From Candidatus Nomurabacteria bacterium (GTDB taxonomy: Bacteria; Patescibacteriota; Minisyncoccia; Phycocordibacterales; UBA9973): a stretch of DNA of 8,364 nucleotides. The stretch is from the NCBI GenBank assembly GCA_943354525.1, contig CALRCI010000013.1, positions 5,885 to 14,248 of the forward strand, given 5' to 3'. The position numbers and the translations under genes are program-made. The notes under the pieces were generated by a model that worked only from the letters and a program-made list of their open reading frames with translations, had not been told where the DNA came from and ran no database searches. Positions 1 through 6,647 of the stretch are shown here, in pieces. Each line of letters opens with the position of its first letter. Positions within the stretch are counted from its first letter, which is position 1.

Positions 1-1262
1 TTCGACTCGAGGCGCTTGAATGTCGGCGTCTCCGATACCATACCTGGGAAATGAAAAATAGAGGCTAGTTCTTCGGTGTTTAATACGAAATATTCCGGAG
101 GATTGGATGGCAAGAACACTGAGAACGGAAACGGCCACTTGAAGGAGAAAAACAAGGGCGGATGGAACATTGTACGCAATTTGTAGTAGGTCAGCATACG
201 GCCCTTCAGACTCTCAATGAAGTTGCCCGTCGGATCGGAGGTCGGAAAATCATCGAACTGCGTCGGATTGAAACGCACCAGACTGTTGATCGACGGATGC
301 GCGAACTGGCGGAAGAGGAGGCGCGATGCACGGCGCGTATTATTGAACGTCTCGATATCGACGAGCCGTTTGTCGCCGAGCACGGCGACACGGATGCCAG
401 TATCGAACGGCAGTTTGTCTTCGGCTTTGCGCAGTGCTTCGACGAGATCTTTGAGCGTATCAGGAACACGAATTTCCTTGACGACTGATCCATCGTACGT
501 ATTGAGGCCGATCTTCGTGTACGGCTTCAAAAGCTCATCTGAAACCCGTTCTACTTCTCCGGCATAGCCGACGCGATGACCGTGTGGACCGGGATACGTC
601 TTCTTGGACGCACGGCAAATGATCTGGATCCAGACCTGCTCGCCGCGATTGAGCGCGCCGAGAAATTCGAGCGTCGGCGTCAGAGGATCGATCTTATACA
701 TTTCTTTCTCTCCGGATTTGTCCAAACCATAGGCTGCATACGTCTTGATCGGGTAGGCATCGGACTTTTCTTTCTTCCATTCAGCACCCCAGAAGTGCCA
801 GTTGCCATTGTTCTTGTAGCGAGGAATCCGCTCCGTGTAATCTTCTGCTTCAGTAATGCGGACTTGCGGATACTGGGCGTAGAGCTGCGTCTCGACCAGC
901 TTCTTCACGCGCGATGGCACGCGGATGTAGAAATGAATTCGACCATCGAGCGAGACCATCTCGAGCGAATACCAGAAATGCACTGCGCCCTGCACATATT
1001 CTTCCCAGATACCTTTGCTGCTCATATGATAGAGCGCATTCGAGAAGAAGAGTTCCATGGCGAGCGGCGTCTTATCGATCTCGCGCGGTACATCGACTTC
1101 GAGAAGCGTCCATTCCATACCACCGATGAATTTCTCCGCAGAATAATGGTGCCAGAGCAAAAACGCAAAATAGCCGAGGATGAGCGGCACCCAGATAATG
1201 GCCGTCTTGCCAAGTACGAGGCCGAGAATGGAGAGAATGGAAATAATAAAATCACCGATCAT
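1..1262 (-). CDS. DUF8128-like membrane-anchored protein, partial (3' end beyond window)
   Basis: The reading frame is open from ATG at 1262 to base 1, giving 420 residues with no stop, so the C-terminus lies outside the window. Residues about 4-38 form one long or two short hydrophobic membrane segments ending in LLWHHY. The soluble part begins with TLLEVDVPREIDKTPLAMEL (about 52-71), followed by an FF-SNALYHM stretch and a region predicted to be alpha/beta with many basic and aromatic residues. From memory, a '(V/I)PRE(I/V)-K-P-AME-FF' signature is typical of DUF8128 proteins of Patescibacteria, which are encoded next to VirD4/TraG-like ATPases. That family name is my recollection and was not searched. 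I infer a membrane component of a DNA-transfer or secretion-like apparatus, with the ATPase partner possibly lying downstream beyond base 1. The start is supported by an extended -10 element just upstream. There is no Shine-Dalgarno. A 300-codon plus-strand frame over 576-1478 is only the antisense shadow of this gene. Confidence 0.85.
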   Translation of the reverse strand, partial: MIGDFIISILSILGLVLGKTAIIWVPLILGYFAFLLWHHYSAEKFIGGMEWTLLEVDVPREIDKTPLAMELFFSNALYHMSSKGIWEEYVQGAVHFWYSLEMVSLDGRIHFYIRVPSRVKKLVETQLYAQYPQVRITEAEDYTERIPRYKNNGNWHFWGAEWKKEKSDAYPIKTYAAYGLDKSGEKEMYKIDPLTPTLEFLGALNRGEQVWIQIICRASKKTYPGPHGHRVGYAGEVERVSDELLKPYTKIGLNTYDGSVVKEIRVPDTLKDLVEALRKAEDKLPFDTGIRVAVLGDKRLVDIETFNNTRRASRLLFRQFAHPSINSLVRFNPTQFDDFPTSDPTGNFIESLKGRMLTYYKLRTMFHPPLFFSFKWPFPFSVFLPSNPPEYFVLNTEELASIFHFPGMVSETPTFKRLES

Positions 1263-1274
1263 AGATATGGTTGT

Positions 1275-1283
1275 AGTATACCA
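1275..1283 (-). promoter_or_regulatory. Extended -10 promoter for the DUF8128-like gene
   Basis: Read on the minus strand, TGG-TATACT (1283-1275) is an extended -10 element with a 5/6 match to TATAAT. No convincing -35 is present; that position lies inside the 3' end of the upstream gene. The predicted transcript would begin near 1268, about six bases before the ATG at 1262. The whole intergenic gap is only 30 bp, so the promoter fills it. Confidence 0.55.
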
Positions 1284-1292
1284 TGCACCTAT

Positions 1293-1754
1293 TTAGAACT
1301 GTACTGGAATAACGAGATTACGCGCGTACTCGGCATCGAGGCCATTAGTGACAACGATCTGCCCTGCCGTCATGCCGCGCGGAATAAATGCATTGATGTC
1401 CGCTTCAAACGAAACCGGCAAACTCGTCTCTGGTCCAGCAGCGATGATCGTATCGGAAAGGATAATGCCGGTATTTGAGAGCACGAGCGCATGACCGATC
1501 TGTCCGTCGTGGACGATCCAGCCACAGCCATTGGCATACCCAGTGACGGTATATGGGAATGTCATCAGTTCCCCGCCCTTTGGATGGTACAGCGTGAGAC
1601 CGCACGGCAGTTTGATCGTGTCGTGATAATTCGGCAAACTGAATGGATGTTGTGACGAGCGAAAAAATCCGATGAGGACGAGAATAAGCACTATACCGAT
1701 GATGATTGCGCATCCGGCAATCACACGGCCGTGTTCATCATTCGAAAATTTCAT
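1293..1754 (-). CDS. Single-pass membrane protein with Gmad2-like immunoglobulin domain
   Basis: This is a 153-residue protein. A charged N-terminus (MKFSNDEHGR) precedes one hydrophobic segment at about residues 12-31, so the rest should be extracytoplasmic. The outer part (about 50-153) contains YHPKGGEL, PYTVTGYANGCGW, SNTGIIL and PVSFEADI, ending in a QIVVTNGLDAEY strand. This order (P-x(n)-VTGYA-G-W, a G-turn, then FEA-I) resembles the Gmad2 immunoglobulin-like domain found in many Gram-positive and Patescibacterial envelope proteins. Function is unknown; I infer a role in cell-surface binding or adhesion. An upstream in-frame TTG at 1760 would add two residues, but it directly abuts the -10 hexamer and would not be transcribed, so ATG 1754 is preferred. 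The stop is TAA, 30 bp before the next gene. Confidence 0.85.
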   Translation of the reverse strand: MKFSNDEHGRVIAGCAIIIGIVLILVLIGFFRSSQHPFSLPNYHDTIKLPCGLTLYHPKGGELMTFPYTVTGYANGCGWIVHDGQIGHALVLSNTGIILSDTIIAAGPETSLPVSFEADINAFIPRGMTAGQIVVTNGLDAEYARNLVIPVQF

Positions 1755-1760
1755 ATTCAA

Positions 1761-1769
1761 ATTATAACA
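1761..1769 (-). promoter_or_regulatory. Extended -10 promoter, predicted leaderless start
   Basis: Minus strand TGT-TATAAT (1769-1761) is a perfect extended -10. Exactly six bases (TTGAAT) separate it from the ATG at 1754, so the expected +1 is the A of the start codon. No -35 is seen; the terminator hairpin of the preceding gene occupies that position. Confidence 0.7.
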
Positions 1770-1772
1770 TAC

Positions 1773-1799
1773 AAAAAAATCCGCAGTGCGGATTTTTTT
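1773..1799 (-). terminator. Rho-independent terminator after the sigma-4/HARE gene
   Basis: A perfect 13+1+13 inverted repeat has a GC core ATCCGC/GCGGAT around a three-base loop, flanked by A7 and T7 tracts. It lies 11 bp after the TAA of the 1811-2839 gene. The A/T flanks make it symmetrical, so it could work on either strand. Confidence 0.9.
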
Positions 1800-1810
1800 G
1801 TTACCTGTTT

Positions 1811-2839
1811 TTAAACTGCCGTGTATAGGCCTTGTTTATTTTTCTTGAAATATTTCGGATTCTGGAGATTGACGAGAATCGTATTTTTCTTGAGATAGCG
1901 TTCTTTGAGTACTTTCTCTACTACCTGTTCCTTCGTCATCGGACCGTCGCCTTTCATGATATCGCGGATGACATCACGGACAACGCCTTGTTTGTAACCC
2001 CATTCGGCGAGGGCGTAGATGCCGCGGCCGACGAGCACGAAACGAGAATCTTTGATGAGTTCATTGTGACACGTTGCAACATGCGTCTTCTTGCCGAACG
2101 TATCGGCGATAGCTTTTGCAACTTCGCGGAAGTGCATCGGAGAACCGTGTTTGCGCATGACGAGAAAGGCGTAGTCTTTGATGCCGCGCGTCTTCACGTT
2201 CGAAGATTCTGACTTGCCCCATTCGCCGAGCGGATTACGGGACACGCGTTTGGACATGCCGAGCCAGCGGCGAGCGATTTCTTCACTCTGGTATTCTGCG
2301 GCAATATCTTTCAAATGATCGAGGAAGCGCGCGATGAGCTCGCCTTCTGGTACAAGTTCGTCGTCAGAGAGATTATCGTAGAGTTTCTTGAGAGAGTTGT
2401 GAACTGCTTCGGTGACTTTGTCGTCGACACTCCAGCGAGCGGAGAAGTGTTCGTCTTCTTTGTGTTTTGTAAAATCATCGCCGAGCACGAGATAGAGATG
2501 GAAATGGTTCTGCGTAGATTTGTCCTTGGCAAGCGATTCAAGCAACTCGTCTTCTGGTACGAGACCACCGAGGGTCTTTACTGCTTCTTTGAGTTCGGCG
2601 AAGCTGCTCTTCTCTTTCTGGAATTCATCGCTTTTGCGGATGAGGGCGAGGGCGGCGTTCTCGATCTGGCGGACGCGTTCACGAGTAATGCCGTATTCTT
2701 CACCGATAGACTCGAGCGTGCGGCGTTCTGCCTTCTCACCTAAACCGAAGCGGTTGGTAACGACGTCCAAAGAGCGCTCTTGGAGCGGAGAGAGAATACG
2801 TTTGGTAACAGCCTTAGGCTTGAATGATACTTTGGACAT
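1811..2839 (-). CDS. Sigma-70 region 4 / HARE-HTH fusion protein, RNA polymerase-associated regulator
   Basis: This is a 342-residue cytoplasmic protein. Residues about 15-70 are a sigma-70 region 4: LSPLQERSLDVV, then a helix-turn-helix TLESIGEEYGITRERVRQIE (41-60) of the type that reads -35 elements or contacts the beta flap. No sigma region 2 is present, so it cannot be a complete sigma factor. Residues about 218-281 match the HARE-HTH winged helix (DYAFLVMRKHGSPMHFREVA, then a VGRGIYALAEWGY wing), the fold of the Firmicutes RNA polymerase delta subunit N-terminus. Residues 284-342 look like a further winged helix (GPMTKEQVVEKVL, then KNKQGLYTAV), and 80-138 may be another. A TTG at 2884 in the same frame lies inside the -10 box, so ATG 2839 is chosen. 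I infer a DNA- or polymerase-binding transcription modulator. The fusion type is known in Patescibacteria, but its role there is, as far as I know, unestablished. Confidence 0.9.
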   Translation of the reverse strand: MSKVSFKPKAVTKRILSPLQERSLDVVTNRFGLGEKAERRTLESIGEEYGITRERVRQIENAALALIRKSDEFQKEKSSFAELKEAVKTLGGLVPEDELLESLAKDKSTQNHFHLYLVLGDDFTKHKEDEHFSARWSVDDKVTEAVHNSLKKLYDNLSDDELVPEGELIARFLDHLKDIAAEYQSEEIARRWLGMSKRVSRNPLGEWGKSESSNVKTRGIKDYAFLVMRKHGSPMHFREVAKAIADTFGKKTHVATCHNELIKDSRFVLVGRGIYALAEWGYKQGVVRDVIRDIMKGDGPMTKEQVVEKVLKERYLKKNTILVNLQNPKYFKKNKQGLYTAV

Positions 2840-2882
2840 GAATCTAAGTTGATAAACTAATAATAAATTGATGACTGGTCTC

Positions 2883-2910
2883 AATATAGCATTATCCCAA
2901 AAAATGTCAA
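2883..2910 (-). promoter_or_regulatory. Strong sigma-70 promoter for the sigma-4/HARE gene
   Basis: Minus strand -35 TTGACA (2910-2905, 6/6) is separated by 16 bp from -10 TATATT (2888-2883, 5/6), which carries an extended TGC (2891-2889). It is the best full promoter in the window. Predicted +1 is near 2876, leaving an AT-rich leader of about 37 bases with no Shine-Dalgarno before ATG 2839. Confidence 0.75.
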
Positions 2911-2937
2911 ATTTGCCAAAACTGGGGATAACTGGTG

Positions 2938-4737
2938 CTATCGTTTCGCTTTGATGCGGTCGTTTTCGGTCAGGTACTTCTTGCGGAGACGAGTGGATTT
3001 GGGTGTGATCTCGAGATATTCGTCGTCGGCCATGATTTCGAGTCCGCGTTCGATTGAGATGATGTAGACTGCTTTCAGATAAATCGTTTCATCAGTTCCT
3101 GATGCGCGCATGTTCGTGAGTTGTTTGCCTTTGGTCGGATTCACGGCCATGTCTTCACCCTTGGTCACGTTGCCGATGACCATGCCTTCGTAGACGTCAG
3201 TACCGTGCTCGATGTAGAGGGTGCCACGCTCCTGAAGATTGCCGAGCGAGAATGTGACTGCCTTGCCGGAGACCATTGAGGTCATCGAACCGACATCGCG
3301 TTTCTTGATCTCGCCAGCATATGATTTGAAGCCGATGAAGCGCGATGAGAGCAGACCTTCACCTTTCGTATCGATGACAAACTGACTGCGATAGCCGAGC
3401 AGACCGCGCGTTGGGATTTCAATCGTGACGCGAGAGATGCCATCTTTCTCGTGCATGTTCGTCACGAGACCGCGGCGCTTCGTGAGTTTCTCAATGACGG
3501 CACCGGATACTATAGATGGTACATCAATCGTAACTTCTTCGTACGGTTCAGTCTTCCCTTCGGAAGTTTCCTTGATGATAACTTGTGGCTGCGAGACTTG
3601 GAGTTCATATCCTTCACGACGCATGTTCTCGAGGAGCACGGCGATATGGAGTTCGCCACGACCATAGACTTTGTAGAATGCTGGACCAGTGCCGCCGGAT
3701 TCTGCCGGCTCGAAATCGACGCGGAGACCGACGTTGATTTCAAGTTCGCGTTCGAGACGTTCGCGGATCTGGCGACCCGTGACGAATTTGCCTTCACGAC
3801 CGGCGAATGGCGAGTCGTTGACGAGGAAGTTGAGGGAAATCGTCGGTTCATCCACCGCAATCGATGGGAGCGCTGGTGTGTTTTCATCGGCAGTAATTGT
3901 CTCGCCGATATACACGTCGGGAATTCCAGCGATGATGGCAATATCGCCTGAACAAATTGTCGTTACGTCTTTGCGAGAAGTGCCTTCGAATGCGAAGAGA
4001 CGTGTACTGCGCGCCTTGCGAGTCACACCGTCGATATTTCTGACAAAGATGTCTTTGCCGATGTCATGCGTGCCTTCGTAGACGCGTGCGATGGCGAGTC
4101 GTCCGAGAAAGTTGTCGTAGCCGAGATTGAATACCTGCGCACGAAACGGCTTGTCATCGTGACCGGAGGCAACTGGCACTTCTTCGAGAATGAGATCGAG
4201 AAGCGGCGAGAGATCAGCGGACGTATCAGCGAGCTCGCGCTTGGCAATACCGTCGCGGCCGATAGCGTAAATAGTTTTGAAATCGATCTGCTCGTCGTTG
4301 GCGCCAAGTTCGAGGAAGAGTTCGAGGACTTCTTCGTGCACGCGAACAGGATCAGCCGCTGGTTTGTCGATCTTGTTGATGACGACGATCGGTTTGAGAC
4401 CAAGTTCGAGAGATTTCTTCAACACGAATCGTGTCTGTGGCATCGGACCTTCCTGCGCATCGACGAGAAGAAGCACAGTATCAATGGCACGAAGTACACG
4501 CTCAACTTCAGAACCGAAGTCGGCATGTCCGGGAGTGTCGACGATATTGATCTTCGTACCTTTGTAGTTGACGGAGGTGTTCTTCGCGTAGATCGTAATC
4601 CCGCGCTCACGCTCGAGATCGTTGGAGTCCATCGAAACATCTTCCCCTGCCATGTGGCACTGGCGCATCAAAAAGTCGGTCAGAGTTGTCTTGCCGTGGT
4701 CCACGTGCGCGATGATGGCGATGTTGCGAATTTCCAT
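2938..4737 (-). CDS. typA: TypA/BipA ribosome-associated translational GTPase
   Basis: This 599-residue protein is close to the usual family length of about 605-615. The GTPase domain shows G1 AHVDHGKT (10-17), switch I ERERGITI (42-49), G3 DTPGHADF (67-74) and G4 NKID (121-124). Next come an EF-Tu domain 2-like barrel (about 200-290), an EF-G domain V-like region (about 395-480) and the TypA-specific C-terminal domain. The last holds GKQLTNMRASGTDE and ends with TPKSTRLRKKYLTENDR, both hallmarks of the family. TypA binds the 70S ribosome near the A site and supports ribosome assembly and stress or cold growth. The frame extends upstream to 4833, but the extra 32 residues run through the promoter and a hairpin and lack family similarity; conserved MEIRNIAIIAHVDHG sets the start at ATG 4737. 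The G5 region reads YAIGRDG where E. coli has YASALNG. The stop is TAG. Confidence 0.97.
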   Translation of the reverse strand: MEIRNIAIIAHVDHGKTTLTDFLMRQCHMAGEDVSMDSNDLERERGITIYAKNTSVNYKGTKINIVDTPGHADFGSEVERVLRAIDTVLLLVDAQEGPMPQTRFVLKKSLELGLKPIVVINKIDKPAADPVRVHEEVLELFLELGANDEQIDFKTIYAIGRDGIAKRELADTSADLSPLLDLILEEVPVASGHDDKPFRAQVFNLGYDNFLGRLAIARVYEGTHDIGKDIFVRNIDGVTRKARSTRLFAFEGTSRKDVTTICSGDIAIIAGIPDVYIGETITADENTPALPSIAVDEPTISLNFLVNDSPFAGREGKFVTGRQIRERLERELEINVGLRVDFEPAESGGTGPAFYKVYGRGELHIAVLLENMRREGYELQVSQPQVIIKETSEGKTEPYEEVTIDVPSIVSGAVIEKLTKRRGLVTNMHEKDGISRVTIEIPTRGLLGYRSQFVIDTKGEGLLSSRFIGFKSYAGEIKKRDVGSMTSMVSGKAVTFSLGNLQERGTLYIEHGTDVYEGMVIGNVTKGEDMAVNPTKGKQLTNMRASGTDETIYLKAVYIISIERGLEIMADDEYLEITPKSTRLRKKYLTENDRIKAKR

Positions 4738-4745
4738 AAAAAATT

Positions 4746-4761
4746 GATGCCGGTCGGCATC
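4746..4761 (-). promoter_or_regulatory. Hairpin plus T6 in the typA leader
   Basis: On the minus strand GATGCC-GACC-GGCATC forms a perfect 6-bp stem with a tetraloop. It is followed by AA and then six T residues (4743-4738) that run directly into the ATG at 4737. The shape is that of a small intrinsic terminator or a start-site-occluding hairpin, placed inside the typA leader and not after a gene. It could act as an attenuator, a temperature-sensitive fold or a 5'-end stabiliser; the sequence does not decide. Confidence 0.5.
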
Positions 4762-4771
4762 GAATGTGCTT

Positions 4772-4800
4772 ACTCTACCAGCTTTTTCAGTTGAACGCAA
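4772..4800 (-). promoter_or_regulatory. Probable typA promoter
   Basis: Minus strand TTGCGT (4800-4795), 17-bp spacer, then TGG-TAGAGT (extended -10; hexamer 4777-4772, 4/6). Predicted +1 is near 4765, which would put the leader hairpin at 4761-4746 at the very 5' end of the transcript. Confidence 0.45.
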
Positions 4801-4802
4801 GG

Positions 4803-4841
4803 TGTGGAAAATGCCAAGGCAACGCCTTGGCATTTTCCACA
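4803..4841. repeat. Intergenic palindrome, 18-bp perfect arms (GCCAAGGC family, copy 1)
   Basis: The arms at 4803-4820 and 4824-4841 are perfect reverse complements around an AAC loop. The core is GCCAAGGC-NNN-GCCTTGGC, the same core as the two palindromes at 7472-7498 and 7519-7539. It sits 6 bp after the rseP stop and ends just before the typA -35. It may terminate rseP transcription, but no clear T-tract follows on the minus strand, so it is better called a dispersed palindromic repeat. The outer ends of the arms read TTTTCCACA, which fits a DnaA-box consensus by chance or otherwise. Confidence 0.8.
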
Positions 4842-4846
4842 GATTT

Positions 4847-5959
4847 TTAGTGCCCTACCAATCGCACGATGTCGTGATACGTCACGACGAGCATGAGGAG
4901 GATGAGGAGGCCGAAGCCGATGAGGTTGGCGTAGTTGAAAAATTTCTGCGGAATTTTCTTGCGCGTAATCGCTTCGATACCGACGAAGAGCAACCGTCCC
5001 CCATCGAGCGCTGGGAATGGAATGAGATTGATAACGGCGAGATTGAGTGAGATCAGACCGATGAAGACGATGAGATAATTGAGACCGGACTGATATGCGC
5101 CACGGACCGCACCGACGATGCCGACAGGACCTGAGACATCGGAGAGGGACGGATGCGCACTTCCCTTCGGCGAACCATGGATGATCCAATAGAAATCACT
5201 GACGATCATTTTCGAATCGCGCACTGCGACTTTCATGGCCTCGATCGGCGCACGATAAATCGGAAGTTTGACCACGCCGATCATATCCATCGAAATGCCG
5301 ATCACGCCCTTGCCGGGAATACTTCCTTCGATCGGCGTCAACGTCGTAGACTTGGCCACGCCGACATGCATGTAGTTGAGCGTCAGTGGAACGTTTACAT
5401 GATTGCGTATATAGGTGATGAGATCATCAGTCGTGACGGAATCCAAACGATCAGAGGCTGAAGATATTCCTGCAATCGAGTCACCGGGCATGAGACCGGC
5501 ATGTGCAGCGGGCGATTTCGGATTGACGTTCGTGATCGTCAACGCAGCGTTTTGTACCACAGAGCCAGTTGGCTCACTGCCGACAGATGTCGGAAATCCG
5601 AGAAAGAGATACGTACCGGTGAAGAGAATCCACGCAAACAGGAAATTCATCGCAACTCCGGCGACGAGGACGAGTGCTTGGATATACCGAGGTTTGTGCG
5701 CGAAACTTTTTTCTTGATCCGGACCATTGAGTTCGGCTGCATTTGGATCTTCGCCGAAAATTTTCACAAAGCCGCCGAATGGCAGCCAGTTGAGTGTGAA
5801 GAGCGTTCCTTTACGCGTGAATAATTTCTTCGCGCGCGGCGGATAACCGAAGCCGAATTCATCGACACGAATGCCCGAACGCTTGGCAACAATATAATGC
5901 CCGAGCTCATGAACGAGGATGAGAACGAGGAGAATAATGATGAAGAGGATGACTGCCAT
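4847..5959 (-). CDS. rseP: RseP-type site-2 intramembrane metalloprotease (M50B)
   Basis: This 370-residue polytopic membrane protein has TM1 (about 2-16) running into the zinc-binding HELGH (17-21), with Glu18 as the catalytic residue. TM segments follow near 94-120, 295-313 and 345-361. The second zinc ligand lies in NLIPFPALDGG (311-321), with Asp319 in the family LDG motif. A single PDZ domain fits residues about 130-215 (NPKSPAAHAGLMPGDSIAGI is its ligand-binding segment), and SGPVGI (276-281) is a conserved pre-motif. Family members cleave membrane-anchored substrates such as anti-sigma factors and signal-peptide remnants. E. coli RseP has two PDZ domains and about 450 residues; the one-PDZ form is usual in Gram-positive-type and CPR bacteria. 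No anti-sigma factor is seen nearby. ATG 5959 starts directly at TM1. The stop is TAA, followed by a palindrome. Confidence 0.96.
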   Translation of the reverse strand: MAVILFIIILLVLILVHELGHYIVAKRSGIRVDEFGFGYPPRAKKLFTRKGTLFTLNWLPFGGFVKIFGEDPNAAELNGPDQEKSFAHKPRYIQALVLVAGVAMNFLFAWILFTGTYLFLGFPTSVGSEPTGSVVQNAALTITNVNPKSPAAHAGLMPGDSIAGISSASDRLDSVTTDDLITYIRNHVNVPLTLNYMHVGVAKSTTLTPIEGSIPGKGVIGISMDMIGVVKLPIYRAPIEAMKVAVRDSKMIVSDFYWIIHGSPKGSAHPSLSDVSGPVGIVGAVRGAYQSGLNYLIVFIGLISLNLAVINLIPFPALDGGRLLFVGIEAITRKKIPQKFFNYANLIGFGLLILLMLVVTYHDIVRLVGH

Positions 5960-5960
5960 G

Positions 5961-6079
5961 GGATTAGGTTCTAGTAGTTAGTAGCTAGGTTCTAGTTTGT
6001 TAATCATTGTATTTATAGTAAGTAATTTTTTAAGTAGCAATCTTCTAGAACCTAGAAGCTAGCTACTAGAACCTAATTC
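5961..6079. repeat. Long imperfect inverted repeat made of TAGGTTCTAG units
   Basis: The 35-bp arms 5961-5995 and 6045-6079 match at 30 of 35 positions when one is reverse-complemented, around a 49-bp AT-rich centre. Each arm holds two copies of the decamer TAGGTTCTAG (5965-5974 and 5986-5995; reverse complement at 6045-6054 and 6066-6075), both spaced 21 bp start to start. The right arm overlaps the frr stop codon and its last two codons, and the left arm ends 1 bp before the rseP ATG. It could be a large hairpin terminator, a paired binding site or a small non-autonomous mobile element. No protein or clear target duplication supports the last. Confidence 0.75.
6012..6040 (-). promoter_or_regulatory. 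Probable rseP promoter in the centre of the inverted repeat
   Basis: Minus strand TTGCTA (6040-6035, 4/6), 17-bp spacer, TATAAA (6017-6012, 5/6). Predicted +1 is near 6005, so the rseP leader of about 45 bases would contain the left arm of the flanking repeat. The centre is AT-rich, so a chance match is possible. Confidence 0.45.
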
Positions 6080-6612
6080 ATGACTTCGTTTTCTTTTTTT
6101 GCAAAAATGAGTTCGAGTGCTTGGTTGGCTTCGTCGACGTGTTTCTGGAGTTCTTCGCGCACATGAAAATCTTCGTCCTTCGGAAGTTCCGCCGCTTTGA
6201 TGCCATCGATCGAATTTTCGCGTGCCTTGCGAACACGGATGCGCGCTTCTTCCATTTTCTCTTTGAGAACTTTTACGAGCTTCTGGCGATTCTCCGTCGT
6301 GAGCATCGGAAATATGACGCGGAGACCCTGATCATCTACTGCGACAGAGAGACCGACGTCGGCCGCACCAATCGCCTTCTCGATGTCTTTGATCTGGCTC
6401 TTGTCCCATGGGACGACGCGGAGCGTCTTCGGATCTTCGATCGTCACTGAGGCGATGTTCTTGATCGGCTGGGGTGCGCCGTAGACTTCGACATTAATAG
6501 TATCGAGAATCGTCGGACTCGCACGGCCAGTGTGCACGCCACCGTATTCGCGCGAGAGCCATTCTTCGACTTTTTTGAATTCTGCTTTTGTATCGGTAAA
6601 GTTATATGCCAT
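6073..6612 (-). CDS. frr: Ribosome recycling factor
   Basis: At 179 residues this is just under the 185 of E. coli RRF. The family core is clear: GRASPTILDTINVEVYGAPQ (about 29-48), then SVTIEDPKTLRVVPWDKS and IEKAI. The hinge follows, with the helical bundle segment RVRKARENSIDGIKAAELPK and a C-terminal helix. RRF works with EF-G to split the post-termination ribosome and free mRNA and tRNA. In many bacteria frr lies beside tsf/pyrH; here it is alone, between cutA with a candidate microprotein and rseP. ATG 6612 lies exactly six bases after an extended -10, so translation is predicted to be leaderless. The C-terminus (NEVMN, stop TAG) is encoded partly by the inverted repeat that follows, so the last residues may be recent. 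Confidence 0.97.
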   Translation of the reverse strand: MAYNFTDTKAEFKKVEEWLSREYGGVHTGRASPTILDTINVEVYGAPQPIKNIASVTIEDPKTLRVVPWDKSQIKDIEKAIGAADVGLSVAVDDQGLRVIFPMLTTENRQKLVKVLKEKMEEARIRVRKARENSIDGIKAAELPKDEDFHVREELQKHVDEANQALELIFAKKENEVMN

Positions 6613-6645
6613 GGGGAAATTTTAGCATGAAAATTTTATTTCCCC
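6613..6645. repeat. Inverted repeat spanning the frr promoter
   Basis: GGGGAAAT (6613-6620) and ATTTCCCC (6638-6645) are perfect 8-bp arms around a 17-bp AT-rich spacer. They enclose the frr -10 and overlap its -35. The repeat could be an operator or the hairpin end of the upstream small ORF; neither can be shown here. Confidence 0.45.
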
Positions 6646-6647
6646 AA
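6619..6647 (-). promoter_or_regulatory. frr promoter, predicted leaderless start
   Basis: Minus strand TTGGGG (6647-6642), 17-bp spacer, TGC-TAAAAT (extended -10; hexamer 6624-6619, 5/6). Six bases (TTCCCC) separate the hexamer from ATG 6612, so +1 should fall on the start codon. Confidence 0.65.

Noticed and set aside
576..1478. 300-codon open frame on the plus strand
   Set aside because: It lies antisense to the DUF8128-like gene and part of the Gmad2 gene, both of which have promoters, sensible composition and family motifs. Its translation is Arg/Asp/Ile-rich with no recognisable domain. Long antisense frames are common opposite genes with such codon bias.
2840..2884. 15-residue N-terminal extension of the sigma-4/HARE protein from TTG 2884
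   Set aside because: The TTG is inside the -10 hexamer of a strong promoter and so lies upstream of the predicted transcript.
4066..4794. 242-codon plus-strand frame opposite typA
   Set aside because: It is entirely antisense to a highly conserved TypA sequence, has no domain, and crosses the typA promoter and hairpin.
4738..4833. 32-residue N-terminal extension of TypA
   Set aside because: It would be translated from the palindrome, promoter and leader hairpin, and has no similarity to the family. Conserved TypA starts at MEIRNIAII.
4803..4841. Replication origin suggested by two TTTTCCACA (DnaA-box-like) arms
   Set aside because: Only two sites exist, as the mirrored ends of one palindrome. 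There is no AT-rich unwinding region, box cluster or dnaA/dnaN nearby.
5978..6007. Nine-codon upstream frame (MINKLEPSY) in the rseP leader
   Set aside because: Its ATG is only four bases from the proposed -10, probably at or before +1, and much of it is encoded by the repeat arm. It is too weak to call a leader peptide.
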